Assembly: GCA_937899835.1 (NCBI GenBank)
Contig: CALCCE010000285.1
Coordinates: forward strand, 1-51,195
Length of the DNA stretch: 51,195 bases
Reading direction: 5' to 3'
DNA from: an uncultured Flavobacteriales bacterium
GTDB taxonomy: Bacteria > Bacteroidota > Bacteroidia > Flavobacteriales_G > Salibacteraceae
This document shows, piece after piece, positions 1-7,862 of the stretch (the first letter of the stretch is position 1; each line of letters opens with the position of its first letter). The notes beneath the pieces were generated by a model. It worked only from the letters and a program-made list of their open reading frames with translations, did not search any database and was not told where the DNA came from. Made by a program: the position numbers and the translations under genes.

Positions 1-87
1 CCTCTTATTTGTTCCAATGTCCGTGAAACGCTGTTGCACATCCGAACGGATAGTGTGTTTCTGTTGAAGAAACCTGATTCGTTTTGA
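1..87 (+). CDS. C-terminal end of a DUF4437-like cupin protein (5' end outside window)
   Basis: Reading from base 1 gives 28 codons and a TGA at 85-87. The peptide aligns residue for residue with the last 28 residues of the DUF4437 lipoprotein at 836-1711: PLICSNVRETLLHIRTD here against [17 protein letters not shown] there, both ending in PDSF or ESDSF. It is therefore the tail of a paralogue lying to the left. Whether that gene is intact cannot be seen. The GNAT gene behind it is broken, so this may also belong to a decaying copy. Confidence 0.6.
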   Translation, partial: PLICSNVRETLLHIRTDSVFLLKKPDSF

Positions 88-135
88 TACTGCAAGGTGA
101 TAAACCTCCTTACTCAACCATTTAGCCTCAATAAA

Positions 136-240
136 ATGAACCAATATAAGCTTAGACCCTGGAAAAATGCTGATTTGGATAGCCTGGTGAAGTACGCCAA
201 TAACTGGGAAATTGCGAAAAACATGACGGATGGATTTTCG
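136..240 (+). pseudogene. Truncated GNAT acetyltransferase, N-terminal 35 codons only
   Basis: The ATG at 136 starts MNQYKLRPWKNADLDSL and continues to the residues NMTDGF, matching the first 35 residues of the intact GNAT at 1760-2275. Bases 168-237 are identical over 70 bp to 1792-1861. At about 240 the similarity stops abruptly; the frame continues into unrelated DNA and ends at 351. The acetyl-CoA-binding part is missing, so this is a non-functional remnant. It follows the DUF4437 tail at the same spacing as in the intact pair. Confidence 0.85.
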
Positions 241-509
241 TACCAAAAATGGCCGCCATTTCTCCTACAATTCTCCCTGTCCGATGTCGCCCAGCATTTG
301 ATCGTCTTCTCCTTCGCGCTGGTGAAAAGCGCGCAGGCGCCCTTCGAGTAAAATGTAAGCTTCTTGGGTGGTTTCGCCCTGTTGCATCAAGGTTTCGCCA
401 CATTTTACCTCCTTCAACTGCCCTTGGTTTTGTACCACCAAGCCTCTTCATCCAAGGCTTTGAAATAAGCAGCTTCTCTTAAAAGGCTTTGCTGAATATT
501 CATAGGCAT
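241..509 (-). pseudogene. Broken cyclic-nucleotide-binding-domain gene (N-terminal part, two frameshifts)
   Basis: On the minus strand an ATG at 509 opens MPMNIQQSLLREAAYF then KALDEEA. One missing base near 440 shifts the frame. The next frame reads QLKEVKCGETLMQQGE, then AYILLEGRLRAFHQRE and MLGDIGQGEL. A second shift near 260 leads to VGEMAAIFG. This order (F..LDEE, G..L..QGE, ILLEGRL, VGEMA) is the classic N-terminal half of a cNMP-binding (CAP-family) domain, as found in cNBD-patatin or CRP-like proteins. The frame ends at the junction with the GNAT remnant at 240/241. I cannot tell which full-length protein it came from. Confidence 0.7.
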
Positions 510-583
510 TTGGGCGTGTCATTGAACGAATCAGATGGACTACGAATATAATCGGTCAATGGAAACACCGTAACAGTTGACCC

Positions 584-821
584 TTAATTTTTACTTAGAG
601 GTGAAGTAGGTGCTTTTCCTGCAACCGCAGAGTATTGGGAGCAGCCCGAACCATAGCCAAAACCAACAACTTGATGAAGATTTTCGATTGGAATGCTTTC
701 TATTGTAGAATCGCCTTCTTTAATCAGCTAAAAATGAAGTTCTTTGTGGCTGTCCATCAAATTTCAATTGGTTGAATGCCGGTTTAGCTCCATCTGGCAA
801 TTTTCCACCTTTCAAACTTTT
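584..821 (-). pseudogene. Decayed reading frame of unknown family
   Basis: Minus-strand translation gives coding-like sequence in two frames joined by one shift near 727. The first reads [20 protein letters not shown] and the second continues LIKEGDSTIESIPIENLHQV, then GFGYGSGCSQYSAVAGKAPT before TAA at 584-586. No start codon is present; a stop at 822-824 closes the frame upstream. I do not recognise the family. The fragment lies just upstream of and divergent from the DUF4437 gene, in the same debris patch as the broken cNBD gene. The bases between it and 509 show nothing further. Confidence 0.4.
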
Positions 822-835
822 CTACCTCCATTGCT

Positions 836-1711
836 ATGTTATGTCCACTCGCATATTTCTCACTGGTGCTTGGTTTGCTCTCGGCTTGTGCACCTCCAAC
901 GAAAAAAGATGCTCCTCCAATAGAGGAAAAAACCGATAATCCTTCACGCCAGGCAATGCCAAGCAATGCCATTGAATGGGAGCAACTGAATCCAGCCCGG
1001 GGGGATCAGAGCCCGCAGGCAGGAACTATTTGGGGCGACCGCAAGGGTACCGTTGCTACCGGCTTTCTGGCCAAATTTGTGGACGGCTTTTCCTCACCAC
1101 CCCACATCCACAACGTGACCTACCGAGCTGTAGTGCTGAATGGCCTGGTGCACAACGATGACCCCGATGCGGAACCGATGTGGATGAAGCCAGGTTCTTT
1201 CTGGACACAACCGGCCGGTGAGTCCCACATTACTTCGGCCAAAGGAGAAGAGGTGATCGCCTATGTAGAAATTGGAACAGGACCGTATTTGGTAAAACCA
1301 ATCGACCAGGCTTTTAACAACGGTGAAAGTCCCGTAAATATAGCAGCAGAAAACATCGTTTGGCTAACCGATAAGCAATCCAGTTGGATCGCTCCTAAAA
1401 GCAAGGCAGCCATCAGCTTTTTATGGGAAAGTGCCCAAGAACCAGGATTAAGAGGAATTTTTATACGTCTTTCTAAGGGTTTTCATGGCACTATAGAGAG
1501 CAAAGGGGCACAATTTCGTGCCATTCTTATTCAAGGCAATTTGGATTACCGAATGCCGCAAGCCGATTCGATGCAAGCGTTGGATCCTGGCAGTACTTTC
1601 TACTCAAAAGGCCCAGCGTTGCATCCCCTTATTTGTTCTGATGCTCATGAAACACTTTTATACATCCGAACGGATAGTGCGTTGTTGGTGAAAGAATCCG
1701 ATTCGTTTTGA
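836..1711 (+). CDS. DUF4437-type double-cupin lipoprotein
   Basis: The 291-residue protein starts with a hydrophobic stretch and a lipobox LLSAC (Cys about residue 18), so it should be a periplasmic or outer-membrane lipoprotein. The body reads as two related beta-sandwich halves. The first carries the cupin-like elements [18 protein letters not shown] and [15 protein letters not shown], with histidines that could bind metal; the second repeats the pattern in a more degenerate form. This is the DUF4437 layout; no enzymatic activity is established for the family as far as I know. The GNAT gene follows after 48 bp, and the same gene order is preserved in the decayed copy at 1-240. Confidence 0.75.
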   Translation: MLCPLAYFSLVLGLLSACAPPTKKDAPPIEEKTDNPSRQAMPSNAIEWEQLNPARGDQSPQAGTIWGDRKGTVATGFLAKFVDGFSSPPHIHNVTYRAVVLNGLVHNDDPDAEPMWMKPGSFWTQPAGESHITSAKGEEVIAYVEIGTGPYLVKPIDQAFNNGESPVNIAAENIVWLTDKQSSWIAPKSKAAISFLWESAQEPGLRGIFIRLSKGFHGTIESKGAQFRAILIQGNLDYRMPQADSMQALDPGSTFYSKGPALHPLICSDAHETLLYIRTDSALLVKESDSF

Positions 1712-1759
1712 TACTGCTAGGAAATAAACCTCCTTACCCAACCATTTAGCCTCAAGAAT

Positions 1760-2275
1760 ATGACCCAATACAAGCTTCGACCTTGGAAAACTGCTGATTT
1801 GGATAGCCTGGTGAAGTACGCCAATAACTGGGAAATTGCGAAAAACATGACGGATGGATTTCCGCATCCTTATACCCGCCAGGCCGGCGAGCGCTTTATT
1901 GAAAAAGCGTCTCAGGGTTCGCCAATCACAATTTTTGCCATTGATATTGCTGGCGAAGCGGTAGGCGGTATTGGCATTCACCCACAAACCGACATTCACC
2001 GCCAAAACGCGGAATTGGGCTATTGGTTAGCCGAACCCTTTTGGGGACAAGGCATCATCAGCAAGGCGATCGGGGAAATGGTTGATTTCGCTTTTTCTAC
2101 GTTGAACATCAATCGGGTCTTTGCTCGTCCCTTTGGCACCAATGTAGCTTCGCAAAAAGTATTGGAAAAAAACGGCTTTACCTTAGAAGGTCGGTTTGTG
2201 GAGGTCCTGATCAAAAACGGAGAGTTGAATAATGAGTTGGTGTACGCCATTCGGCGAAAGCACTGGAAAAAGTAA
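1760..2275 (+). CDS. GNAT acetyltransferase, RimJ/RimL type
   Basis: The 171-residue protein has the complete GNAT fold of the RimJ/RimL branch, which transfers acetyl groups from acetyl-CoA to protein N-termini or small amines. The N-terminus reads LRPWKTADLDSLVKYANNWE. The central strand ELGYWLAEPFWGQGIISKAI contains the acyl-CoA pyrophosphate-binding loop (G-Q-G-I), and a late motif VASQKVLEKNGF is typical of the family. The substrate cannot be read from sequence. It is probably co-transcribed with the DUF4437 lipoprotein (48 bp gap). A truncated paralogue of its first 35 codons sits at 136-240. Confidence 0.85.
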   Translation: MTQYKLRPWKTADLDSLVKYANNWEIAKNMTDGFPHPYTRQAGERFIEKASQGSPITIFAIDIAGEAVGGIGIHPQTDIHRQNAELGYWLAEPFWGQGIISKAIGEMVDFAFSTLNINRVFARPFGTNVASQKVLEKNGFTLEGRFVEVLIKNGELNNELVYAIRRKHWKK

Positions 2276-2348
2276 GCTACGGAAGCCTACAGCAAACGTA
2301 GTCAATACTTAATTTTACTACTCCCATACGGTGTAAAGCCAAATACAT

Positions 2349-2786
2349 ATGGATATGAAAAATACGATCGCCAACCTGCTGCTGCTGTTGATTTTATGCG
2401 GTTGTGCCGTTGATTCAAAGCCTGGGTTTTCTGATGCCACCGACCGGGAAATGGTGCGGGCAATTCTGGAGAATTTGGACAGCCACACCCTGGATATGGA
2501 AACTAAAATGAGTGTGTACCATGATGATGCCATCCATATGGGCCAAGGCAAACGGGCCATCACCAACTTGAAGGACCTCGAAGCCCTGCTCACTGAGGAG
2601 CGCCAATGGGGCCATTCGGAAATGAAGCACGAAGCTTACGAAATCCACAGCTACGCCGACCATGTGATTGTACGGGGCGGAGTAAAAGGCACCTGGCATT
2701 CGAAAGATGGGGAAACAGAGGTACCCTTTGAAACCAATAATCTCCTTACGCTCAAACGCATACCAGAAGGCGGCCTCAAAGTATGA
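2349..2786 (+). CDS. SnoaL/DUF4440-like lipoprotein, possibly shortened by a nonsense mutation
   Basis: The ATG at 2349 starts a lipoprotein signal with lipobox LILCGC (Cys about residue 19), followed by a 120-residue domain of the NTF2/SnoaL (DUF4440) type: a helix (DREMVRAILENLDSHTLDM), then YHDDAIHMGQGKRAI and strands such as HVIVRGGVKGTWHS. The frame stops at TGA 2784-2786 after LKRIPEGGLKV. Reading through gives LVIFNRIED and a second stop at 2814-2816. Since DUF4440 domains usually end with a Trp-containing strand at this point, the TGA may be a mutated TGG. The loss is only about ten residues, so the product may still fold. Confidence 0.7.
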   Translation: MDMKNTIANLLLLLILCGCAVDSKPGFSDATDREMVRAILENLDSHTLDMETKMSVYHDDAIHMGQGKRAITNLKDLEALLTEERQWGHSEMKHEAYEIHSYADHVIVRGGVKGTWHSKDGETEVPFETNNLLTLKRIPEGGLKV

Positions 2787-2878
2787 CTCGTTATTTTTAA
2801 TCGGATTGAAGATTGAAGGCAAACAAAGTAACTTACCACACATCACCTTAGACACACCGCGCCAATTAAAAGCCACTC

Positions 2879-3370
2879 ATGATCACCTTACGACCCGCTA
2901 CCCTCAACGACCTGGAAATGCTACAATATTGGGACACCAAGCAACACGTGATCGATTGTGACCCGGATACGGATTGGGATTGGGAATATGAATTGGGGCG
3001 CGAACCCGAATGGCGCGAGCAACTGGTGGCAGAATGGGAAAATCGGCCCATTGGTTTTATTCAAATCATCGATCCCCATTTGGAAGAGTCCAGGTATTGG
3101 GGCAACGTACCACCTACCAAAAAAGCCATTGATATTTGGATCGGGGAAGAAAAAGACCTGGGCAAAGGCTACGGCTCCATCATGATGAGAATGGCCATCC
3201 AAAGGTGTTTTAAAGCTCCTACGGTCGATGGCATTTTGATTGATCCTTTAGCATCCAACACCAAGGCGCACCGGTTTTATGAGCGCTTGGGTTTTGTGTT
3301 TATAGAGGAACGGACGTTTGAAGGAACGGTTTGTCGGGTTTACGAACTCAAGCGATCTTCCAGGGTGTAA
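2879..3370 (+). CDS. GNAT acetyltransferase resembling the aminoglycoside 6'-N-acetyltransferase branch
   Basis: The 163-residue GNAT begins MITLRPATLNDLEMLQYWD. It contains PIGFIQIIDPHLEESRYWG, the strand-loop IDIWIGEEKDLGKGYGSIMM with the acetyl-CoA-binding G-K-G-Y-G, and ASNTKAHRFYERLGFVFIEE near the end. The spacing of IDIWIGE, LGKGYGS and NTKAHRFYEKLGF is that of the AAC(6')/AacA4-like branch, but many members acetylate other small amines. No resistance function can be inferred. It is a different subfamily from the GNAT at 1760. It starts about 90 bp after the SnoaL-like lipoprotein on the same strand. Confidence 0.8.
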   Translation: MITLRPATLNDLEMLQYWDTKQHVIDCDPDTDWDWEYELGREPEWREQLVAEWENRPIGFIQIIDPHLEESRYWGNVPPTKKAIDIWIGEEKDLGKGYGSIMMRMAIQRCFKAPTVDGILIDPLASNTKAHRFYERLGFVFIEERTFEGTVCRVYELKRSSRV

Positions 3371-3449
3371 AGCAGATTTCTTTCGCTGATAAAATTTCGG
3401 GCTTTTTCCGCTTTTCTTTTGAAGAACGAGCGTATGATCAAAAAAGAAG

Positions 3450-3467
3450 GTGCGTTTACCAACGCAC
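3450..3467. other. Small perfect hairpin upstream of the outer-membrane barrel gene
   Basis: GTGCGTT-TACC-AACGCAC is a 7-bp perfect stem with a 4-base loop, 65 bases before the barrel gene start and 80 bases after the GNAT stop. No T-tract follows, so it is not a classical terminator. It could be a repressor site, an mRNA structure or chance. Confidence 0.35.
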
Positions 3468-3531
3468 GGTACACTTTGCTACATCTCCTTTTTGCTCTCC
3501 TTCCCGAAATCAATTTTTTGGGGAAATAGCG

Positions 3532-4278
3532 ATGAACCACAATTCCACCCTACTCATGACCCGTGCACTTATCCTTGCCTTCATTTCCTTTACCCCTTTT
3601 TGGGGTTGGAGCCAGTTCAACCGATCCATTGATGTAATGGGAAGTTTGGACTATGGCTACCGAACCATCTCCACTGATGCCGAGGAGGCTATCACCAAAT
3701 TAATTGTAGATAAACGCAACGAAAAGGAGCTGCCCAAGCTCAATTGGCGGATAGGTGTGAATTTCAATCAACGGTTAAGCAATAAATTTGTGTTGAAAAC
3801 CGGGCTTCATCTCGCGAATGATGGATACACTACCAAGAAAACCGATTTAATCTATGGGAGTGAGTTCGATGAATTTGGCAACTACACACCCGATCCCAGC
3901 TTACCGCGTAAATCACATTTTGTCTACAACTATTGGTTCGCAGAAATCCCGCTGGTTGGGAGGTTTGAACTGAATCAAAAAAAGTTTGCTCCATTTGTGG
4001 AAGCAGGGATTCTGCCTTCCGTCTATTTGACCTCAAGAGTTCGTACAGTGGTAGATGATGAATCTTCTACTAATTTCATTGATGAAACCGACATCGGCTA
4101 TAATCGATTACACCTATCGGGCAATGTAGCCATCGGTGTGAACTACAGCCCTAATGAAAATATTCAGCTTTTCGGGCAACCCAGTCTCCGATACCATTTC
4201 ACAAGTTTGGTAGATGCGCCAATTAAGGAGCACTTATACAGCTTTGGCTTGGAATTGGGCCTCCGGAAGAAAATTTAA
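3532..4278 (+). CDS. PorT-like outer-membrane beta-barrel protein, copy 1
   Basis: A 248-residue secreted protein with signal peptide (LILAFISFTPFWGWSQ, cleavage after SQ), followed by alternating strands typical of an eight-stranded porin-like/PorT-type barrel: NWRIGVNFNQRLSNKFVLKT, YWFAEIPLVGRFELNQKKF, FVEAGILPSVYL, LFGQPSLRYHF. It ends in a strand of glycine and aromatic residues (YSFGLELGLRKKI). The frame is open further upstream, but ATG 3532 or ATG 3556 places the signal peptide correctly; 3556 matches the start of its paralogue. The protein at 7863-8582 is a clear paralogue over the full length. Outer membrane location is inferred; ligand or role is unknown. Confidence 0.8.
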   Translation: MNHNSTLLMTRALILAFISFTPFWGWSQFNRSIDVMGSLDYGYRTISTDAEEAITKLIVDKRNEKELPKLNWRIGVNFNQRLSNKFVLKTGLHLANDGYTTKKTDLIYGSEFDEFGNYTPDPSLPRKSHFVYNYWFAEIPLVGRFELNQKKFAPFVEAGILPSVYLTSRVRTVVDDESSTNFIDETDIGYNRLHLSGNVAIGVNYSPNENIQLFGQPSLRYHFTSLVDAPIKEHLYSFGLELGLRKKI

Positions 4279-4360
4279 ACGGTGCGGTATCAGGCTCCAA
4301 AAGCCGTGTAAAATTGGATTGCATTACGATCAATTAGAATGCGGTGTGTCATTTACAGCA

Positions 4361-5545
4361 TCAGTTCACTACTATTTTCTCGGTGAAATTGCACTCGTCA
4401 GTATTTATTTTTAAGTAATAAAAGCCCGCTGTGAGGTTAGAAACATCAATCTCTAATGTTTGATTGGCGTATGCGCGAGAAAAAACAACTTGGCCTTCAC
4501 TGGAAAACAAGTGCACTTCATAATCGCCCAGGGCTTCTACCGTGAGTTGGCCGAAAGTAGGATTCGGATAACTTCGGATGGCAAAAGGACATTCGCCCTC
4601 CGCTGATTTAATGTATTTGAATACTTCCCCGTTGTAACTACAGGCATACCCGATTTGCGAGGATGGAAATTTCATATCTCCCAAGCCACCAATGCCCGGC
4701 AATGCTTGCTCGTCCCAGGTTTGGCCGCCATCGGTGGTGTGGTAAATTACGCCCAATTGGTTAGTCGGTGCGGCAAAACCCTCCTGTCTATCTAAAAAAT
4801 GCATTGCCGCTACCTCCGTTGAGGCAATGGCCTGTGGCGTTCCACTGCTCCAGTTTCTTCCGCTGGAAGAAAGAAATTTACCGTTTTGGGCTACAAATCC
4901 GGTTGTAAAATCGAGGAAAAACATGGATTGAACATCGTTCATGTTGCCATCGCCCCGCTTGCGCAGTCGCATTCTCGACCCTACGTCACTGTAGAGTTGA
5001 TAGTCGTAAACAAAACCCGAGGAAAATAAAAAATGTCCCAACGAATCGTTGATGAATCGGATTTCAATGGCATTCCCGGGTATGCTACTCGCAACATATT
5101 CCCACCACCACTCGGCTCCATTTTGAGTAGCATAAATCACCCCATTATCGCTGGCCACATAGCCAATTTCGGTGTTGATGAATTGTACCGATACCAAATC
5201 TGCGTTTACATCGGGAGCAACCGAGTTCCAGGTTTCTCCGCCATCCAAGGATTTGATCAGCGTTCCGTTGGTACCAGCAGCATAAACGATGTCTGCTGTT
5301 AGGGCATCAATTTGAGCAAAGTTTTCTGTTGTTCCGGTGTTCAATACCTCCCACCGTATTCCTCCGTTGGTAGTTTTGAGAATCAGACCGTTGTCACCTG
5401 CCACGTAGCCCAATTGGTTGGAAACAAAATCCAAGTGGTTGAAACGAGCACCTGCTACGCCGGTTTCAAGTTTTATCCACGATTGCCCTCTGCCAGAGAA
5501 ACAAATCAAGAAGAATAAGAGGGTAAAAAAAGTAAAGTGCTTCAT
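4361..5545 (-). CDS. YCF48/BNR-like beta-propeller protein with T9SS sorting domain
   Basis: A 394-residue protein with signal peptide (FFTLLFFLICFSGRGQS). Repeated propeller blades of the YCF48/photosynthesis-stability-factor type follow, recognisable by TTNGGIRWEVLN, SLDGGETWNSV and TTDGGQTWDEQ, each next to a G-Y-V/A strand such as QLGYVAGDNGLIL. The last 75 residues are a type A T9SS C-terminal domain: SYPNPTFGQLTVE, then VHLFSSEGQVV, then LTAGFYYLKI and a final EKIVVN. It should cross the outer membrane through T9SS and be released or anchored at the surface. Its 3' end converges on the barrel gene at 3532-4278. Binding partner unknown. Confidence 0.85.
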   Translation of the reverse strand: MKHFTFFTLLFFLICFSGRGQSWIKLETGVAGARFNHLDFVSNQLGYVAGDNGLILKTTNGGIRWEVLNTGTTENFAQIDALTADIVYAAGTNGTLIKSLDGGETWNSVAPDVNADLVSVQFINTEIGYVASDNGVIYATQNGAEWWWEYVASSIPGNAIEIRFINDSLGHFLFSSGFVYDYQLYSDVGSRMRLRKRGDGNMNDVQSMFFLDFTTGFVAQNGKFLSSSGRNWSSGTPQAIASTEVAAMHFLDRQEGFAAPTNQLGVIYHTTDGGQTWDEQALPGIGGLGDMKFPSSQIGYACSYNGEVFKYIKSAEGECPFAIRSYPNPTFGQLTVEALGDYEVHLFSSEGQVVFSRAYANQTLEIDVSNLTAGFYYLKINTDECNFTEKIVVN

Positions 5546-5780
5546 AGTAGGTCATTTTCGGGTATTATTTGAAACTATAAAGTCAATCGGCTGAAACCAA
5601 TGCAGGATGAGAGTATGGCGGGATTTGTTGGATGAGCGGATTATTGTCCTCTACTTTGGTGAACGGTGGTCTACCTTGAACGCACCAAGCGGAATTCGGG
5701 AACATGAACGGTTTCAAGCCTCAAAAACGGCAAGGTTTTACCTACCTTTCTACCGGGTATATGAAAGCCTTAACGCTTCT

Positions 5781-6083
5781 ATGATGGCAGTAACTTTAAT
5801 TGGTGAAGACATTAAAACCAAAGCCGGTTTGATGGACCAAATGCAACATCCTTTTGGACTGCCCGACTATTTTGGAAAAAATTGGGATGCTCTTTGGGAG
5901 TGCTTAAACGAATATTATTATACGAAGAACCAGCATTGCAAAATCACTATCCTTGACAGTGAAGCCCTAATTGGCAAGCACCGGGAGCAAACTATTTCAT
6001 TTTTTCAGGACCTCACCTCCCATTGGGAAAAGAGAAACGAAAGCGACCGTTCGGGAAATCGCTTTGAAGTGGAATACCTTTGA
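5781..6083 (+). CDS. Barstar-family ribonuclease inhibitor (orphan)
   Basis: From ATG 5781 the protein has 100 residues: MMAVTLIGEDIKTKAGLMDQ, then GLPDYFGKNWDALWECLNEY, which is the barstar signature. Asn, Asp and Trp of the barnase-facing helix are present; the second acidic position is Glu where classical barstar has Asp39. Barstars bind and block RNases of the barnase/Sa type or polymorphic toxins carrying such domains. The frame is open back to ATG 5607 (158 residues), but that extra part resembles no barstar and I prefer 5781. No RNase toxin gene is nearby, so it may protect against an incoming toxin. Confidence 0.75.
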   Translation: MMAVTLIGEDIKTKAGLMDQMQHPFGLPDYFGKNWDALWECLNEYYYTKNQHCKITILDSEALIGKHREQTISFFQDLTSHWEKRNESDRSGNRFEVEYL

Positions 6084-6282
6084 TTTCTGATGGTGAATAA
6101 GCAACGGGTTGCTGTTATACCAAATCTTGATTGTCGGTTACAAAAACAACAATTGATGCCCTTACAGTTGAACTTAAATAACCTCTTCGTTGTTTGTAAA
6201 GCATGATTATTGGGTAGTTAAGTGCTGCTAAACACTCCTCCCAAAGAACACCATAAGCCATTACCCAATCCATGCCTCAACT

Positions 6283-6936
6283 ATGAAAATACTGTTACTT
6301 GGCGCCACGGGACGAACCGGTAAATGGGTACTCCAAATGGCTTTGGAAATGGGGCATAAAGTCACTTGTTTGGCCCGCAAATCAGAACGCATTCCACGAT
6401 CGGATGGCGTACAGGTGGTAGAGGGAAACCCCGCAAATGCCACCGATTTAGAAAAAGCCCTTATCGGCTGCGATGCCGTCATCAGTGTGTTGAACATTTC
6501 ACGCACTTCTGATTTTCCCTGGGCTCCTTTGAGAACCCCCAAGCATTACCTTTCCGAAGTAATGCAGCTGTTAATACCGCTTGCCGAAAAACAAGGCATT
6601 CAACGCATCGCGGTTTGCTCGGCTTGGGGCGTGTTAGAAACCAAAGCCGATATTCCTTTTTGGTTTCGTTGGTTCATCAACAACAGCAACATTGGCGTAG
6701 CCTATGCCGATCACGAACGTCAAGAAGAACTCCTCGCAGCTTCCCCGCTTCGTTGGACCATTGTGCGTCCGGTAGGTCTCAGCAACTTCCGTAAATCGGA
6801 GACCGTGCGGGAATCTTTCCAAAATCAACCTCGGCCCAGCCTAATGATCAGTAGAAAAGCCTTGGCAAACTACCTGGTTACAAGCCTCGAAAAGGACCCG
6901 TTGATCGGAAAGCGGGTGGTGGTTTCCAAAGGATAA
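6283..6936 (+). CDS. NAD(P)H-binding atypical SDR protein
   Basis: A 217-residue protein opening with MKILLLGATGRTGKWVL, the GxxGxxG dinucleotide-binding loop of atypical short-chain dehydrogenases (NmrA/YwnB/biliverdin-reductase-B-like group). Then come KVTCLARKSERIP, VEGNPANATDLEKAL (the usual V.GD...D..L element) and AVISVLNISR. The mid-chain PLAEKQGIQRIAVCSAWGV and RWTIVRPVGLSN are the family's later strands. The classical Tyr-x-x-x-Lys pair is absent, as is normal for this group. Cytoplasmic; substrate unknown. It stands alone between barstar and a lipoprotein. Confidence 0.85.
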   Translation: MKILLLGATGRTGKWVLQMALEMGHKVTCLARKSERIPRSDGVQVVEGNPANATDLEKALIGCDAVISVLNISRTSDFPWAPLRTPKHYLSEVMQLLIPLAEKQGIQRIAVCSAWGVLETKADIPFWFRWFINNSNIGVAYADHERQEELLAASPLRWTIVRPVGLSNFRKSETVRESFQNQPRPSLMISRKALANYLVTSLEKDPLIGKRVVVSKG

Positions 6937-6998
6937 TTGCTCGCTTTTCACTTTTAAGGTTATCTTGAGTGCTTTACGCATTTAATACCCCAATTCTC

Positions 6999-7754
6999 GT
7001 GAAATACTTTGCCGCCTTTGTAATGCTTTGTTTGTTGTTCGGTTGCTCTACCGAAAAGCAAGGATTTTCGGATGAATCAAACGAAAAAGATCACCTTGAT
7101 TTTTTAGAGTTGAGGGTGGAAGAGGCTTATGATCAAATGGATAAAGCTTATCTCGATGACCCTTTAAAGGCAAACCCTTTTCACAAAAAGGGAAGAAAAT
7201 TTAGAGAAGCCGCTTTTCAAGTCGTGAGTTATTTGGAAGGGGAGGCGAACAACGTAGAAGTCAGTGTAGTTTTCGAGCAATTTTCTAAGCTGCTCAATGA
7301 AATATTAGCATATGAGCGTCATAACAAAGATTTAGTAGCGCTTATCGAAAATGAATGCAAGCAATTGGCCACCAAACTGCTTCCCAACGGAGATGTTCAT
7401 ACCATTGAACGCATTCGCATGATAGAAGTACTTGGCGTTAATGAGTTTCACGAAGCTATCAACTGCAATGACTACAGGTTCAATAACATCAAAGTGATGA
7501 CCACCAACCATACGGTCAATGATGGTGATACTTTTTCCACTTCAATTATTCCAGTAGGAATTGGGAACAATCATGTTCCCATTATTAAAATTGATGGAGA
7601 TGCGTCTCCCAATTTACAACTGACTTCCGAGGAGATAATTTTTAAAACCATCAACTATGAAAAAGGATGGAACAAAATAAGTGGATCTTATGGTTTTAGA
7701 AGAAATGGTTCGATCGACTACCAGCCCTTCGAAATTGAATTTGAAGTAAAGTAA
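6999..7754 (+). CDS. Lipoprotein with a C-terminal domain resembling GldM Ig-like modules
   Basis: I start the gene at GTG 6999, which puts a short signal and lipobox LLFGC (Cys 16) at the N-terminus; the frame is open 30 bases further to GTG 6969. Residues 30-150 are helical. The last 85 residues run VGINEF-like, VMTTNHTVNDGDTFSTSI, PIIKIDGDA, then GSYGFRRNGSIDYQPFEIEF and a final V-strand. That order (G-D-x-F start, I-x-x-DG, gap, G...NG...Y-x-PFE-x-E-x-V) recalls the periplasmic Ig-like domains of the gliding protein GldM. This is a pattern resemblance only, and the gene is not in a gld cluster. Confidence 0.55.
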   Translation: MKYFAAFVMLCLLFGCSTEKQGFSDESNEKDHLDFLELRVEEAYDQMDKAYLDDPLKANPFHKKGRKFREAAFQVVSYLEGEANNVEVSVVFEQFSKLLNEILAYERHNKDLVALIENECKQLATKLLPNGDVHTIERIRMIEVLGVNEFHEAINCNDYRFNNIKVMTTNHTVNDGDTFSTSIIPVGIGNNHVPIIKIDGDASPNLQLTSEEIIFKTINYEKGWNKISGSYGFRRNGSIDYQPFEIEFEVK

Positions 7755-7862
7755 CTTCCTTGTAGAAAAAAACACCTTGATCTGATAATAGTCGAAAATA
7801 GTTTCCGTTGATTGCACCAGGACGCGTTATGTATAGTTTGTTTTATTCAAAATTCACTCATC

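Noticed and set aside
2879-3370. Aminoglycoside-resistance gene
   Set aside because: The GNAT branch is similar to AAC(6') enzymes, but that alone does not show resistance and there is no mobile context.
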